From Sarcina sp. DSM 11001 (GTDB taxonomy: Bacteria > Bacillota > Clostridia > Lachnospirales > Lachnospiraceae), in contig NZ_FNFZ01000003.1 in NCBI RefSeq assembly GCF_900101015.1, forward strand, positions 1 through 64,000: a stretch of DNA of 64,000 bases, read 5' to 3'. Shown one piece after another: positions 41,865 through 50,988 of the stretch. Position numbers and translations under genes: made by a program. Under the pieces are notes generated by a model that was not told the origin of the DNA, did not search any database, and worked only from the letters and a program-made list of their open reading frames with translations. Each line of letters opens with the position of its first letter. Within the stretch, counting starts at the first letter, position 1.

Positions 41865-42842
41865 CACCGTTGCCGGGGGCTTGGGGGTGAAGTCATAGAG
41901 GACGCGGTTGATGCCGGGAACCTCTGCGATGATGCGCTGCACCAGGTGGTCGATCAGGTCTGCGGGCAGGTGCTCGACAGTGACTTCCATGACGTCGGTG
42001 GTGTTGATGGCGCGGATGATGCAGGGCCAGTCAAAGGTGCGCTTACCGTCTTTGATGCCGGTGGATTTGAAGTCCGGAACGACGGTGAAATACTGCCATA
42101 CTTTGCCTTCGAGGCCGTTCTTTGCGAACTCCTCGCGGAGAATGGCGTCGGATTCGCGGACAGCTTCGAGGCGGTCGCGGGTGATGGCGCCGGGGCAGCG
42201 GACGCCCAGGCCGGGGCCGGGGAAGGGCTGGCGGTTGACCATGCTCTCGGGCAGGCCAAGGGCTTTGCCGACTTCGCGGACTTCGTCCTTGAAGAGGGTG
42301 AGGACGGGCTCTACCAGTTCAAAGCGGGAGGCAATGTCCTCGGGAAGGCCGCCGACGTTGTGGTGAGCCTTGATGCCGGCTTCGCTCTCAAGGATGTCGG
42401 GCCAGATAGTACCCTGTGCCAGGAAGGAGATGTCATCAAGTTTTCTTGCTTCTTCCGCGAAGACGTCGATGAACTCCTCGCCGATGATGTGGCGTTTCTG
42501 CTCCGGATCAGCGACGCCGGCCAGCTTGTCGAGGAAGCGGTCTGTGGCATCGATATAGATGAGGTTTGCTTTCATCTGATTCTGGAAAACCTCGATGACC
42601 TGCTCGGGTTCACCTTTGCGGAGCAGTCCGTGGTTTACGTGGACGCAGGTAAGCTTATCGCCGATTGCCTTGATCAGGAGGGCAGCGACGACGGAGGAAT
42701 CAACACCGCCGGAAAGAGCCAGAAGAACCTTCTTATCTCCCACCTGCTCTGTGATCTCTTTGATCTGTTCGTCGATAAATGCCTGCGCCAGGGCAGGTGT
42801 CGTGATCCGTTCCATATTCTCCGGGCGTCTTCTTGTCTGCAT
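41853..42842 (-). CDS. guaA: GMP synthase, ATP-pyrophosphatase part only
   Basis: A 329-residue protein equal to the synthetase and dimerisation domains of GuaA, which converts XMP to GMP. The P-loop LALSGGVDSSVVAAL is near residues 41-55. Other typical parts are HVNHGLLRKGE, the QGTIWPDILES lid, NRQPFPGPGLGVRCPG and the C-terminal KPPATVEYE. The usual N-terminal class-I amidotransferase (about 190 residues) is absent and not found nearby, so ammonia or a separate subunit must supply nitrogen. A promoter-like TTGCAG..TATATT lies about 215 bases upstream. The 3' end is the integration site of both mobile elements. Confidence 0.9.
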   Translation of the reverse strand: MQTRRRPENMERITTPALAQAFIDEQIKEITEQVGDKKVLLALSGGVDSSVVAALLIKAIGDKLTCVHVNHGLLRKGEPEQVIEVFQNQMKANLIYIDATDRFLDKLAGVADPEQKRHIIGEEFIDVFAEEARKLDDISFLAQGTIWPDILESEAGIKAHHNVGGLPEDIASRFELVEPVLTLFKDEVREVGKALGLPESMVNRQPFPGPGLGVRCPGAITRDRLEAVRESDAILREEFAKNGLEGKVWQYFTVVPDFKSTGIKDGKRTFDWPCIIRAINTTDVMEVTVEHLPADLIDHLVQRIIAEVPGINRVLYDFTPKPPATVEYE

Positions 42843-43250
42843 AGCTTTTGGTCTCCTTTCCGGGCCTGAGCGGGTATCCGATTAATTGGGATCAACTATA
42901 AATTCCTTTTCGATTCACCGTGCATTCTCACTGCGCATTTCGTTCCATACACTGTGAAAATGGATAAATGAATATTGATAAATCCGGATTGCCTTCTCAC
43001 CCCACCGACACTGATAGTCCCGTCGTTACAAACAGTTTTTTTATAAAAAATAAATATAACACATAAACTGAAAACTGCAAGAAAAAAGATTGCTGACAGC
43101 AGTATTTTTTCCTGCCATTTTTTCTGCGCTTCTTCCAGCAGTTTTTTCCTTGCAGTAACTTGTTCTGAAAATCTTAAAAGGATTGACCCTGCAGTTCTTT
43201 GGATTGTGCAGGATTTTCAGTCAGACCATTTTAACAGGATGAAGTATCCC
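42843..43250. promoter_or_regulatory. Long guaA leader and promoter region
   Basis: No ORF is seen. On the minus strand a -35-like TTGCAG (43075-43080) and -10-like TATATT (43053-43058), spaced by 16 bases, would give a leader of roughly 200 nt before guaA. I could not match it to a purine riboswitch or any other known class. Confidence 0.45.
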
Positions 43251-43405
43251 GTCAACTGTTTCCGGTTAGATGGTTTCAGACGGAAAAAACGGCCGTCGAC
43301 TGTTTCCGGCAGGATTGTTTCAGACGGAAGAAAACCGTCCCGTCGGCTGTTTCCGGTCATATTGTTTTAGCGGAAGGAACGGCCTCGTCGACTGTTTTCA
43401 GCGAT
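43251..43405. repeat. Degenerate tandem repeat, about 45-bp unit
   Basis: Three and a half imperfect units start at about 43251, 43295, 43342 and 43387, each beginning GTC.ACTGTTTCCGG and containing GTTTCAGACGGAA. The array runs up to the larE stop codon. Confidence 0.8.
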
Positions 43406-44170
43406 TCACCCCGGGTTCCGCCAGATCATGTTTACAAAGGCATCCCTGTATCCGCTTTTTTTCAACAGGTCTTCTATCTGGTCCCATTTTTCAAAGAGGA
43501 GGTTTTTCTCCTTCTCTGACACTTCCAGGAAGGCATCCTCCCCTTTGTGGCGGACGCGGAGATCCTGAAAGCCCAGCTCATGCAGGGAGGTCTCAGCGGC
43601 TTCAGTCCGCTGAAGGATCCGGTCCGTGATCTTCTCTCCGGAGGGTGTGCGAGTCGCGAGGCAGGCATAGGCCGGCTTGTCCCAGGTGAAGAGTCCTGCC
43701 TCCCGGGATCGTCTGCGGATCTCCGCCTTTGTCAGACCGCAGAGCCTGAGCGGGGACAGCACAGAAAGCTCTTTCAGCGCCCGCATACCGGGACGGTCTG
43801 CTGCATCATCACTGGCATTGGTCCCATCTATGAGGACCTTATATCCGTCTGCCAGAGCCTGCCTGCTCACCGCGCCAAAGATACGTTTCTTGCAATGATA
43901 GCATCTGTCTGGTGGATTGGCCGTGACTTCATCACAGGACAGAATGTCAAGCTCCAGAATAACCGGTTCTACTCCGAGCGAACGGGCCAGACGAAGTGCG
44001 TCCTCCCTTTCAAAGGCCGGCTGAAAGGCGGAGCTCACATAATAAGCTCTGACCTCTGCGCCGCATCGGAGGGCTGCCCACAGCAGGAAGGAAGAATCCA
44101 CACCGCCGGAGAATCCCAGCGCGACTCTTTTATTTTCCAGGAAAAAATCTTCTAATTTCATAAGTTTCAT
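43406..44170 (-). CDS. larE: ATP-dependent sacrificial sulphur transferase LarE
   Basis: A 254-residue PP-loop protein involved in making the nickel-pincer cofactor of lactate racemase. It donates a cysteine sulphur to the nicotinic-acid-derived precursor. The GFSGGVDSSFLL loop is at about 19-30. PDRCYHCKK and the GTNASDDAADRPG loop follow, then YACLATRTPSGEKIT, which holds the conserved cysteine thought to supply sulphur. Length is normal. The other lar genes are not in this window, so a different sulphur-insertion role is possible. Confidence 0.85.
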   Translation of the reverse strand: MKLMKLEDFFLENKRVALGFSGGVDSSFLLWAALRCGAEVRAYYVSSAFQPAFEREDALRLARSLGVEPVILELDILSCDEVTANPPDRCYHCKKRIFGAVSRQALADGYKVLIDGTNASDDAADRPGMRALKELSVLSPLRLCGLTKAEIRRRSREAGLFTWDKPAYACLATRTPSGEKITDRILQRTEAAETSLHELGFQDLRVRHKGEDAFLEVSEKEKNLLFEKWDQIEDLLKKSGYRDAFVNMIWRNPG

Positions 44171-44419
44171 ATTTCAAAAGTTTCATAAGCTTTCATAAGT
44201 CCCTTAGGCTGCTGTGTTCCGTGGCTCCCTGACTGTCGCATCCAGCAGGACGTATCAGTTCTTCCGCAGCCGATAGTGTTTCATCATGGAAAAGAAAAAC
44301 TACCGCAAAAACAATCTGCGAGAAACGGAAGAAGCACAAAAGGAGGAAGGTCCGCGAAGCTGCTGCGGGAGAGGAAATGTAAAGCGTAAGAAATCAAAAA
44401 AGAGGTTCAGCCAACGGTA

Positions 44420-44677
44420 TCAGATGATTCCTTTTTTCTTAAGCCAGCCGGAGGCATAGGGGCAGGTCGCGCGGATCTCGCCGCCCTGTTCTCTGATCTG
44501 GTCCACTGCCATCTGTACCAGCTTGCCTGCAACACCCTGTCCGGCAAGGGTCTCGCTCACATAGGTGTGGTCGATGGTAAAGATGCCGGGCTCATTTTCA
44601 GGAAAAGTGATCTCTGCAAGGATTTTTCCGTTCTCATCTTTGCTTTTGATACTGTGAGGCAATTTGATATACTCCAT
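44420..44677 (-). CDS. Small GNAT-fold acetyltransferase-like protein (YjdJ type)
   Basis: An 85-residue protein, started at the ATG after AAGGAGG. The phrases TIDHTYVSETLAGQGVAGKLVQMAVDQIREQG and CPYASGWLKKK are the acetyl-CoA loop and C-terminal part of the short GNAT family. Substrate is unknown. It lies between larE and a ywlG-like gene, all on the minus strand. Confidence 0.8.
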   Translation of the reverse strand: MEYIKLPHSIKSKDENGKILAEITFPENEPGIFTIDHTYVSETLAGQGVAGKLVQMAVDQIREQGGEIRATCPYASGWLKKKGII

Positions 44678-44797
44678 TTTTTCCTCCTTTTGTGCTGAAA
44701 TGCGAATGGGTGGAGCGATGCAAAAGGGCGGAACCTGGTTCATAAATGTCCGCAGGTGCCCGCCAATGGCTGCAATCATAGCATTAAGGATAGCAGC

Positions 44798-45382
44798 TTA
44801 CAGCAGATCCTCATTATAGACTGCTCTGCTGCCGCCGACGAATTTCGGGCGGCGGCGGGCGCAAATGATGGATGCCTCGCCAATCTTTTTCATCGAGATG
44901 CGAAGGGGGACGACAACGGGGCGGATGTGCATTCCGATGAGGGTCCCGCCGATATCGATCCCGGCATTAGCTTTCTGGCAGATCGTTTCCACGGCGACCG
45001 GATCATCAAAACTCTTATATGCGGTCGTGGCAAAGGAACCTCCCGCCTTCGGCTGGGGAATTACATTGACCTCTTCAAGTCCGTACAGTGTACAGGCTTC
45101 CCGCTCAAGGATCAGAGCGCGGCCAAGATGCTCACAGCACTGAGCGGCAAGATAGATTTTTCTCTCCTGCAGAGCCTGGTTGATCCCCGCAAAAAGCGCA
45201 CCCGCTGCGTCCATGCTGGAATGACTACCGATCTTTTCTCCAAGGACTTCACTCGTGGAGCATCCAACCACGAACAGATCTCCTTTTTTGAGTTTTGCGC
45301 CGTCACAGACTTCTGCGGCTGCCTGATAAGCCTGCCGGCGGATCATGTCCAGTTCTTCACTCTCTACGCTGACCAGTTCCAT
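44798..45382 (-). CDS. ywlG: UPF0340 / YwlG-family protein
   Basis: A 194-residue protein of the conserved TIGR01440/UPF0340 family of unknown function. Recognisable parts are VVGCSTSEVLGEKIGSHSS, AAQCCEHLGRALILE and the C-terminal DIGGTLIGMHIRPVVVPLR..IG.A....RRPKFVGGSRA. GCAGGAGG precedes the ATG. No membrane segment is present. Confidence 0.85.
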   Translation of the reverse strand: MELVSVESEELDMIRRQAYQAAAEVCDGAKLKKGDLFVVGCSTSEVLGEKIGSHSSMDAAGALFAGINQALQERKIYLAAQCCEHLGRALILEREACTLYGLEEVNVIPQPKAGGSFATTAYKSFDDPVAVETICQKANAGIDIGGTLIGMHIRPVVVPLRISMKKIGEASIICARRRPKFVGGSRAVYNEDLL

Positions 45383-45440
45383 TTCTTAGTGCCTCCTGCC
45401 AATTTCTGCTGTTCTCAAAATCTTTCCGGTATATTTCGGG

Positions 45441-45554
45441 ATCTCCTGTTTCCTCAGGACCTTCCTGTTTTCTCAGGATCTCCTGTTTTTCTCAGAATCT
45501 CCTGTTTTTTCAGGATCTCACTGTTTTTCTCAGGATCTCACTGTTTTTCTCAGA
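45441..45554. repeat. Tandem repeat, about 19-bp unit
   Basis: About six imperfect copies of ATCTC.CTGTTTTTCTCAG lie between the ywlG-like gene and the ECF component gene, with no coding sense. Confidence 0.85.
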
Positions 45555-45674
45555 ATTTTTCCTGCATATTTCAGCATCTTTCCGCTTCTTATCGTGTCCC
45601 TGTTGATTTACTCATCCCTGCTGTAATTACCGCAGTCAATTGCTGTAGTCAAATATAGTGCTTATTCTGTCCTG

Positions 45675-46226
45675 TCACCTGCAGAAGATCCTGTTAAAGG
45701 AATCCAGCAATCCTCCCCGGAAGCAAAGCAGCAAAGAACCGGCCACGCCAAGCAGCGCCTGCATTATCTCCATGGGCAGCTTCATCATTGCGTACTCAAA
45801 CGTGCTGTACACATAGATCTTGCCAAGTGTATAGAGGGTCACCATGATCACTGCGCCGACAAGGACCGAGATCAGCGCAGACATTCTGCGGTTCCCCAGA
45901 AGGATATGGCGGAACAGGAAGGCGATCGCCGCTGCCTGCAGACCGTGCGCTGCGAGAGAGACAAACATGGGAAGGGGATAAAAAATAAAATCACCCAGAA
46001 AAGCGCCGATTCCGCCGACGATAAAGGCGGCAAAAGGATCCAGCAACAGGGAGGCTGTGCAGATCACGACATCGTTCAGGTAAAGATGTCCGCCGGGGAC
46101 AGGGATGCCAAAAGCACAAAGCGCGATGTTCATCCCCATGAAGATCGCTGTGACAGTGATCCATTTTACTTTATCTGTTTCCCGCAGAGATCTGATTTGA
46201 GTTTTATGGGCTGTTGTTCCTGTCAT
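45675..46226 (-). CDS. ECF transporter S component (substrate unknown)
   Basis: A 183-residue integral membrane protein with about six hydrophobic helices, typical of the substrate-binding subunit of energy-coupling factor vitamin transporters. The ATG after GGAGG at 46226 is preferred; the longer frame adds 16 residues. GHLYLNDVVICTASLLLDP and FIVGGIGAFLGDF are the family's conserved blocks. No riboswitch was recognised upstream, so the vitamin cannot be assigned. The shared ECF ATPase and T subunits are elsewhere. Confidence 0.75.
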   Translation of the reverse strand: MTGTTAHKTQIRSLRETDKVKWITVTAIFMGMNIALCAFGIPVPGGHLYLNDVVICTASLLLDPFAAFIVGGIGAFLGDFIFYPLPMFVSLAAHGLQAAAIAFLFRHILLGNRRMSALISVLVGAVIMVTLYTLGKIYVYSTFEYAMMKLPMEIMQALLGVAGSLLLCFRGGLLDSFNRIFCR

Positions 46227-46299
46227 TTTCCTGCCTCCTGACAGATAGGATTCTCCCTTATTTCTAAAAACCATCTATACAACAATAATAAAAGACCAG

Positions 46300-46430
46300 A
46301 AATAAGAGCTGTTACAAACTGTTGTATAAGCGGTTTGTAAAATCAGTTTGTAAAAGATGTTATGAAAGCTGTTTGTAAATCTGTCTGTAAAAGAATCTGT
46401 TTGTAAAAGATGTTTATAAATATTGTTTGA
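46300..46430. repeat. Degenerate repeat with GTTTGTAAA words
   Basis: About nine loose copies of a 12-16-base unit (GTTTGTAAAAGAT and variants) lie upstream of the ECF gene. The rest of the gap to 46635 is AT-rich, with one AAACTGGC/GCCAGTTT hairpin at 46570-46597. Confidence 0.65.
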
Positions 46431-46635
46431 ACCCTTACCTTACCAAACAAAAATACTACTAAAATATAATGCTAAAATCCGGAGCTCAGCCGGAACCGTA
46501 AAACAAGTCTTGTCCAGTCTGTCCTTCAGTCCCGGAAAGATACTCATCCACGGCAACAAGTATAGGTGCAAACTGGCCTTATAAAAAGTGCCAGTTTAGA
46601 TGTTTTTAACCAGTCCACTTTGAATTGTCAAAGAA

Positions 46636-46667
46636 AAGCACCCGCAGGGTATACTGACGAGGTGCTT
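46636..46667 (-). terminator. Terminator of the GtrA-family gene
   Basis: AAGCACC and GGTGCTT pair on the minus strand and are followed by TTCTTT, about 40 bases past the gene. Confidence 0.65.
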
Positions 46668-46705
46668 CTCGTGATTATTCTATTTCCGAAAATTATCCGA
46701 AAAGT

Positions 46706-47131
46706 TCAGTCGTGCTTTTCCATAAAGATCTTGCGGGTCACAAAATTATAGACCATGACAATGCCTGTCGCTCCGATCTTTGCCAGGATCTCAGCACCTC
46801 TGGCGGGCAGCAGTGCCTGGAGCTGTGTCCAGTTTCCGTAGATCAGTTCCACACAGATAAAGAGGATCAGCTCATTGAGTCCCAGACCGATTATGCTGAG
46901 GATCAGATAAATGGTAAATTCCCTTTTTCTGGACAGGTCGTCTCTGCGGACAAAGACGTATTTCATGCTGAGCAGATAATTGACAATGACCGAGACGGAA
47001 AAACCGATCACACCTGAGATCAGATAAGGGATCCCTATGAAGTTGCATATCGTATACAGCCCTGTATCGATCACAAAGCACAGGGCGCCGACGACGCCGA
47101 ATTTTAAAAACTGTTGAATGATTGCGCCCAA
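46706..47131 (-). CDS. GtrA-family small membrane protein
   Basis: A 141-residue protein with four hydrophobic helices beginning FLKFGVVGALCFVIDTGLYTIC, the GtrA signature. These proteins are thought to flip or help transfer lipid-linked sugars for cell-surface glycosylation. A TTG start with GGAGAGG upstream is preferred. The open frame continues 30 codons further, but that part is a repeat array. It is not next to a glycosyltransferase here. Confidence 0.75.
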   Translation of the reverse strand: MGAIIQQFLKFGVVGALCFVIDTGLYTICNFIGIPYLISGVIGFSVSVIVNYLLSMKYVFVRRDDLSRKREFTIYLILSIIGLGLNELILFICVELIYGNWTQLQALLPARGAEILAKIGATGIVMVYNFVTRKIFMEKHD

Positions 47132-47154
47132 ATCCTCTTGTCCTCTCCTGTTTT

Positions 47155-47284
47155 CTGTCTCCCGGTTCCGTAACCGTTCAGGATTATTCCTGCTACCGTT
47201 TCCGCGGCCGCTCAGGATCATTCTGTCTCCCGGTTCCGTAACCGTTCAGGATCATTCTGTCTCCCGGTTCCGCGGCCGATCCGG
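47155..47284. repeat. Tandem repeat, 34-bp unit
   Basis: Nearly four copies of exactly 34 bases start at 47155, 47189, 47223 and 47257 (CTGTCTCCCGGTTCCG, then CCG.TCAGGATCATT). The second is the most diverged. Confidence 0.9.
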
Positions 47285-47299
47285 TTTTTCTGTCTTTAA

Positions 47300-47842
47300 T
47301 CAGTATTTATTGATATGTACCTTGCTGAAAGGAAGTTCCTCCATACTCCGGGCAGGAATCTGTTCATCCGGCATACCCAGGGAGAGGATCGCTTCGAGGC
47401 GGCACTCTGAGGGGAACTGCAGGAAGTTGCGAATAAAGTCCTCTGTGCTCTCTCCGTCGATCGCGTCTCTGCCCCTGCCCTGGATCCAGCAGCTTCCCAC
47501 GCCGAGGGCAGAAGCCATCAGGTGCATGTTGGCCATGACAACGCTGCAGTCCTCGATCCAGGTATCCGACAGTTCTTCATTCCCCACCACAATGATGGCG
47601 GCATCCGCGCCTGCCAGCATACGGGAGGATCCCTTCAGGCGGCAGCCGGACAAATTGATCAGCATATTTTTGTCACGGACAACGATCAGATCCCAGGGCC
47701 TTATGGATCTGCTGGAAGCAGAGGAAAGGCCTGCCATGATGATCTGGTTGAGTTTCTCCATCGGCACCGGTTCGCCGGTGTAGCTGCGGATGCTGCGTCT
47801 GTTTAAAAATACATCCATCATTTCCTGATTGTTTTCATTCAT
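47300..47842 (-). CDS. Nitroreductase-family FMN flavoprotein
   Basis: A 180-residue protein of the nitroreductase family, which uses FMN and NAD(P)H to reduce nitro compounds, quinones or similar. MDVFLNRRSIRSYTGEPVP is the typical N-terminal FMN-binding arginine block. RPWDLIVVRD and the LGVGSCWIQGRGRDA region follow. The substrate cannot be predicted. Confidence 0.85.
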   Translation of the reverse strand: MNENNQEMMDVFLNRRSIRSYTGEPVPMEKLNQIIMAGLSSASSRSIRPWDLIVVRDKNMLINLSGCRLKGSSRMLAGADAAIIVVGNEELSDTWIEDCSVVMANMHLMASALGVGSCWIQGRGRDAIDGESTEDFIRNFLQFPSECRLEAILSLGMPDEQIPARSMEELPFSKVHINKY

Positions 47843-48101
47843 ACCTTCAGGTCAACCTCCTGTCTTTTCAGCTTTAATCTGTTCCGGTTTAATCTGTTCC
47901 GGCTGCAGTCCACTTCTTTTTATGCGCCTTATTCTTGTCTGTGTGGATTTTTTACAGCATTACTTTTAGCGATACCTTTTAAAACTTATACCACTCTTTT
48001 TGCGTTTACATCATTTATAACATTTCTTTCTGCACAGCGCAAATCTGGCACAGGTTTTCGCGCAGGAAATGGCACTTCGGGTGATCCGAAATGTCATGCT
48101 G

Positions 48102-48707
48102 TCATGCATAGCGGAACCTGCGGATCGGTTCCATAATGGCCGCCAGCATCAGGGTCTGGACAGGGATCATCACCAGCTCCTTCACAAGCCTTGCGGAAAG
48201 GACCGCGATAAAGCCGTTTCCATATAACATGGACAGCCAGATACTGTTGAGCAGGATGCCGCAGATCACCGTATAGACGATCTGGGCGGCAAGGATCCGC
48301 TGCAGTGTCGGTTTTCTCCCGTGAAGCATTAATCCGAAGATAATGCCGGACACCATGGAAGTGATCGTGAAGCCGGGGAAAAACGGGCCGGTCGGTTTGA
48401 GAAAGTATCCTCCCAGATCAGAGAGGGCGCCCACTGCTCCCCCGATAACAGGTCCGAACAGATATCCAGCGATCGCGACAGGAAGCGAAGCAAACCGGAT
48501 CTCGATGATGTCGGTCAGCGGAATCTTGAAAAAGCCAAGGACAATGGCCGCTGCTGTCAGGAGTCCCGCATTTGTCAAAACATGAATATCACGAAACGGG
48601 GCTGTCAGATCACCCTGGCCGCGGTTTCCCTTTTTTCTCTCTTCGGTATTCTTTGTATTCTTTTTTTCTTCTTCTGCCGTATTCCTGTTGGAACTGTCTT
48701 TGTACAT
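48102..48707 (-). CDS. folT: Folate ECF transporter S component
   Basis: A 201-residue membrane protein. The soluble, charged N-terminal 45 residues precede about six helices with FKIPLTDIIEIRFASLPVAIAGYLFGP and GGAVGALSDLGGYFLKPTGPFFPGFT, the FolT signature. The ATG is preceded by AGGAGG. A tetrahydrofolate riboswitch lies immediately upstream, confirming folate as the substrate. Its ATPase and T partners are not in the window. Confidence 0.9.
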   Translation of the reverse strand: MYKDSSNRNTAEEEKKNTKNTEERKKGNRGQGDLTAPFRDIHVLTNAGLLTAAAIVLGFFKIPLTDIIEIRFASLPVAIAGYLFGPVIGGAVGALSDLGGYFLKPTGPFFPGFTITSMVSGIIFGLMLHGRKPTLQRILAAQIVYTVICGILLNSIWLSMLYGNGFIAVLSARLVKELVMIPVQTLMLAAIMEPIRRFRYA

Positions 48708-48775
48708 AAAAAAGCACCTCCTCTGCAGTATTCTCTCCATTACTACATCGGAGGCGCTCTGACGCTTTAGACGTA
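48708..48775 (-). promoter_or_regulatory. Expression platform of the folT riboswitch
   Basis: GCGCCTCC (complement of 48750-48757) can pair with the ribosome binding site GGAGGTGC (complement of 48714-48721), allowing one G-T pair. Folate binding would therefore probably hide the ribosome binding site. Confidence 0.6.
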
Positions 48776-48891
48776 GCAGCGGGAATCGGCCGCGGAACCG
48801 CAAGGATCAGTGTCATTACAATGGCACTCCTTTTCGTCCTGGTGACAACTCCCTGTTCACCGGGCACTTAACGCTCCGCAGTCTACTCTGC
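48776..48891 (-). ncRNA. Tetrahydrofolate riboswitch
   Basis: Read on the minus strand, it starts GCAGAGTAG, continues through GCGTTAAGTGCC and CAGGGAGTTG, then CACCAGGACGAAAAGG, and closes with TTCCCGCTGC pairing to the start. These conserved segments and their order match the THF riboswitch class. It lies just upstream of folT. Confidence 0.88.
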
Positions 48892-48957
48892 ACGAAATCA
48901 TTTTTTGTTTATAACAAAACTTATTCCGGATTCCGGAATGTCTTACTTCTCAATGTC

Positions 48958-50463
48958 TTACTTCTCAGTGCGGCTGCTCTCTCTCTGGATGACGTCATGT
49001 GCGCCGCCTTCAACAATGCTGGTGGCAGAAACAAGTGTAAGTTTTGCCTTCTGCTGGAATTCGGGGATCGTCAGCGCTCCACAGTTGCACATGGTGGATT
49101 TGACCTTGAGGATGGTCTTCGCGACGTTTTCCTTGAGGGGGCCTGCATAGGGAACATAGGAGTCCACGCCTTCCTCAAAGGTCAGCTTCTTGTCGCCGCC
49201 GAGGTCATATCTCTGCCAGTTGCGGGCGCGGTTGGAGCCTTCACCCCAGTACTCCTTGACAAAGGTGCCGCCCACGAGGAGCTTTTCTGTCGGGCTCTCA
49301 TCGAAACGGGCAAAGTAGCGTCCGAGCATTACGAAGTCCGCGCCCATGGCAAGAGCCAGAGCGATATGGTGGTCATAAACGATACCGCCGTCGGAACATA
49401 CGGGGATGTAAATGCCTGTCTCTTTGTAGTATTCATCGCGGGCCTTGCAGACCTCGATCAGGGCAGTCGCCTGGCCGCGTCCGATACCCTTGGTCTCGCG
49501 TGTGATGCAGATGGAACCGCCGCCGATACCGACCTTGATGAAGTCCGCGCCGCATTCCGCGAGGAAGAGGAATCCCTCCTTGTCCACGACGTTGCCCGCG
49601 CCGACCTTTACCGTATTGCCGTATCTCTCGCGGATCCAGGCAAGCGTCACCTTCTGCCACTCGGAAAAGCCCTCGGAGGAATCGATGCAGAGGACATCGG
49701 CGCCCGCTTCGACAAGGGCAGGTACACGCTCTTCATAGTCCCTGGTGTTGATTCCCGCACCGACGACATAACGCTTATGGGCATCCAGCATTTCACCGGG
49801 GTTCTCCTTGTGCGCATCGTAGTCCTTGCGGAAGACAAAAGAGACGAGCCGGCCGTCACTGCTGATGACAGGAAGCGAGTTGATCTTGTTGTCCCAGAGG
49901 ATATCATTTGCCTCGCTGAGGGTCACGCCCTCGGGAGCGGAGACGATCTTGTCGATGGGGGTCATAAAGGTAGATACCTTTGTGGAGGGAGCCATACGGC
50001 TGACGCGGTAATCGCGGCTGGTGACAATACCCACGAGCCGGCCGCTGGCCGTTCCATCGTCTGTGACCGCAACAGTGGAGTGTCCGGTCCTTTCCTTGAG
50101 CGCCAGAATGTCCATCAGCGTGGCGTCAGGGCAGATATTGGAATCGCTGGGAACAAATCCAGCCTTGTAGCCCTTCGCGCGGGCGACCATGGCCGCCTCG
50201 TCCTCTACAGACTGGGAACCGTAAATAAAGGAAACACCGCCGCTCTGAGCGAGGGCGACCGCCAGACGGTCGCCGGAAACAGACTGCATGATTGCGGAAA
50301 CCATGGGAATCGTGAGCTCAATGGCAGGCTTTTCACCCTTGCTGTATTTTACGAGCGGAGTTTTCAGAGAAACGTTTGCCGGCATGCATTCACAGGATGA
50401 ATATCCGGGAATAAGGAGGTATTCATTAAAGGTGTGTGAAGGTTCATTGATGTAGATTGCCAT
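48958..50463 (-). CDS. guaB: Inosine-5'-monophosphate dehydrogenase
   Basis: A 501-residue enzyme converting IMP to XMP with NAD+, the step before GuaA. The TIM barrel is interrupted by a pair of CBS domains (about 100-220, including [10 protein letters not shown] and [18 protein letters not shown]). The active-site loop is [21 protein letters not shown] with the catalytic Cys. The flap reads [11 protein letters not shown], and the C-terminus has the [16 protein letters not shown] segment. The start MAIYINEPS is 33 codons inside the open frame. Confidence 0.93.
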   Translation of the reverse strand: MAIYINEPSHTFNEYLLIPGYSSCECMPANVSLKTPLVKYSKGEKPAIELTIPMVSAIMQSVSGDRLAVALAQSGGVSFIYGSQSVEDEAAMVARAKGYKAGFVPSDSNICPDATLMDILALKERTGHSTVAVTDDGTASGRLVGIVTSRDYRVSRMAPSTKVSTFMTPIDKIVSAPEGVTLSEANDILWDNKINSLPVISSDGRLVSFVFRKDYDAHKENPGEMLDAHKRYVVGAGINTRDYEERVPALVEAGADVLCIDSSEGFSEWQKVTLAWIRERYGNTVKVGAGNVVDKEGFLFLAECGADFIKVGIGGGSICITRETKGIGRGQATALIEVCKARDEYYKETGIYIPVCSDGGIVYDHHIALALAMGADFVMLGRYFARFDESPTEKLLVGGTFVKEYWGEGSNRARNWQRYDLGGDKKLTFEEGVDSYVPYAGPLKENVAKTILKVKSTMCNCGALTIPEFQQKAKLTLVSATSIVEGGAHDVIQRESSRTEK

Positions 50464-50988
50464 GTGGTCTGTCCTTTTCCTTTCCTTTCCGGGCTTATGC
50501 AGCCCAGGCACATGTCTCCCGGTTTTGGGACGGACACAGCCTCTGCTTTTCAGCCCATTCATTTCTTCTTATCTTTCTGTTAATTTTTCTTCATTTTTTG
50601 GAGATTTCAGCAAGTATACTATCAGGCAAAGAGAAATGCAATACCTGATTTCAAAAATTATTTCCCTGTTTCCGCCTGCTCCTTTCCCTGTTTCCGCCTC
50701 TGATCCCGGTAATGATCCCGGTTATAATCCTGCCCTTTGATCCTCCGGCTCTGATTTTCCGGCAAATCTGATAAAATGCGAAAAGCCCGGTCCTGAAAAT
50801 AATACATTTATACCAGACACATGTTATAATTAATGCTGAGATAAAAAACTCAGAAGCTGGAAATATATGAACTGTGCAGATTATAATCTGCGGTCCCTGC
50901 CTGAAGAAAAAAACAGGGCTTCTAAAGAAGGAAATCCCGGATCCGTCCATCCGGCTGTTGTACTTTGTACCAAAAAGGGGGTGCATTC

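Noticed and set aside
41946-42869. Long plus-strand open frame of about 307 codons opposite guaA
   Set aside because: It is antisense to a gene with unmistakable GMP synthase motifs, has no ribosome binding site and no recognisable protein content.
42990-43030. Purine riboswitch in the guaA leader
   Set aside because: The conserved loop sequences of the purine class were not found on the minus strand, so only a long leader is reported.
47155-47284. Possible CRISPR or integron-type array
   Set aside because: The 34-base units are contiguous without spacers or recombination-site structure.
48997-50400. 467-codon open frame opposite guaB
   Set aside because: It mirrors the codon pattern of IMP dehydrogenase on the other strand. 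The composition is unnatural for a protein, and there is no start signal.
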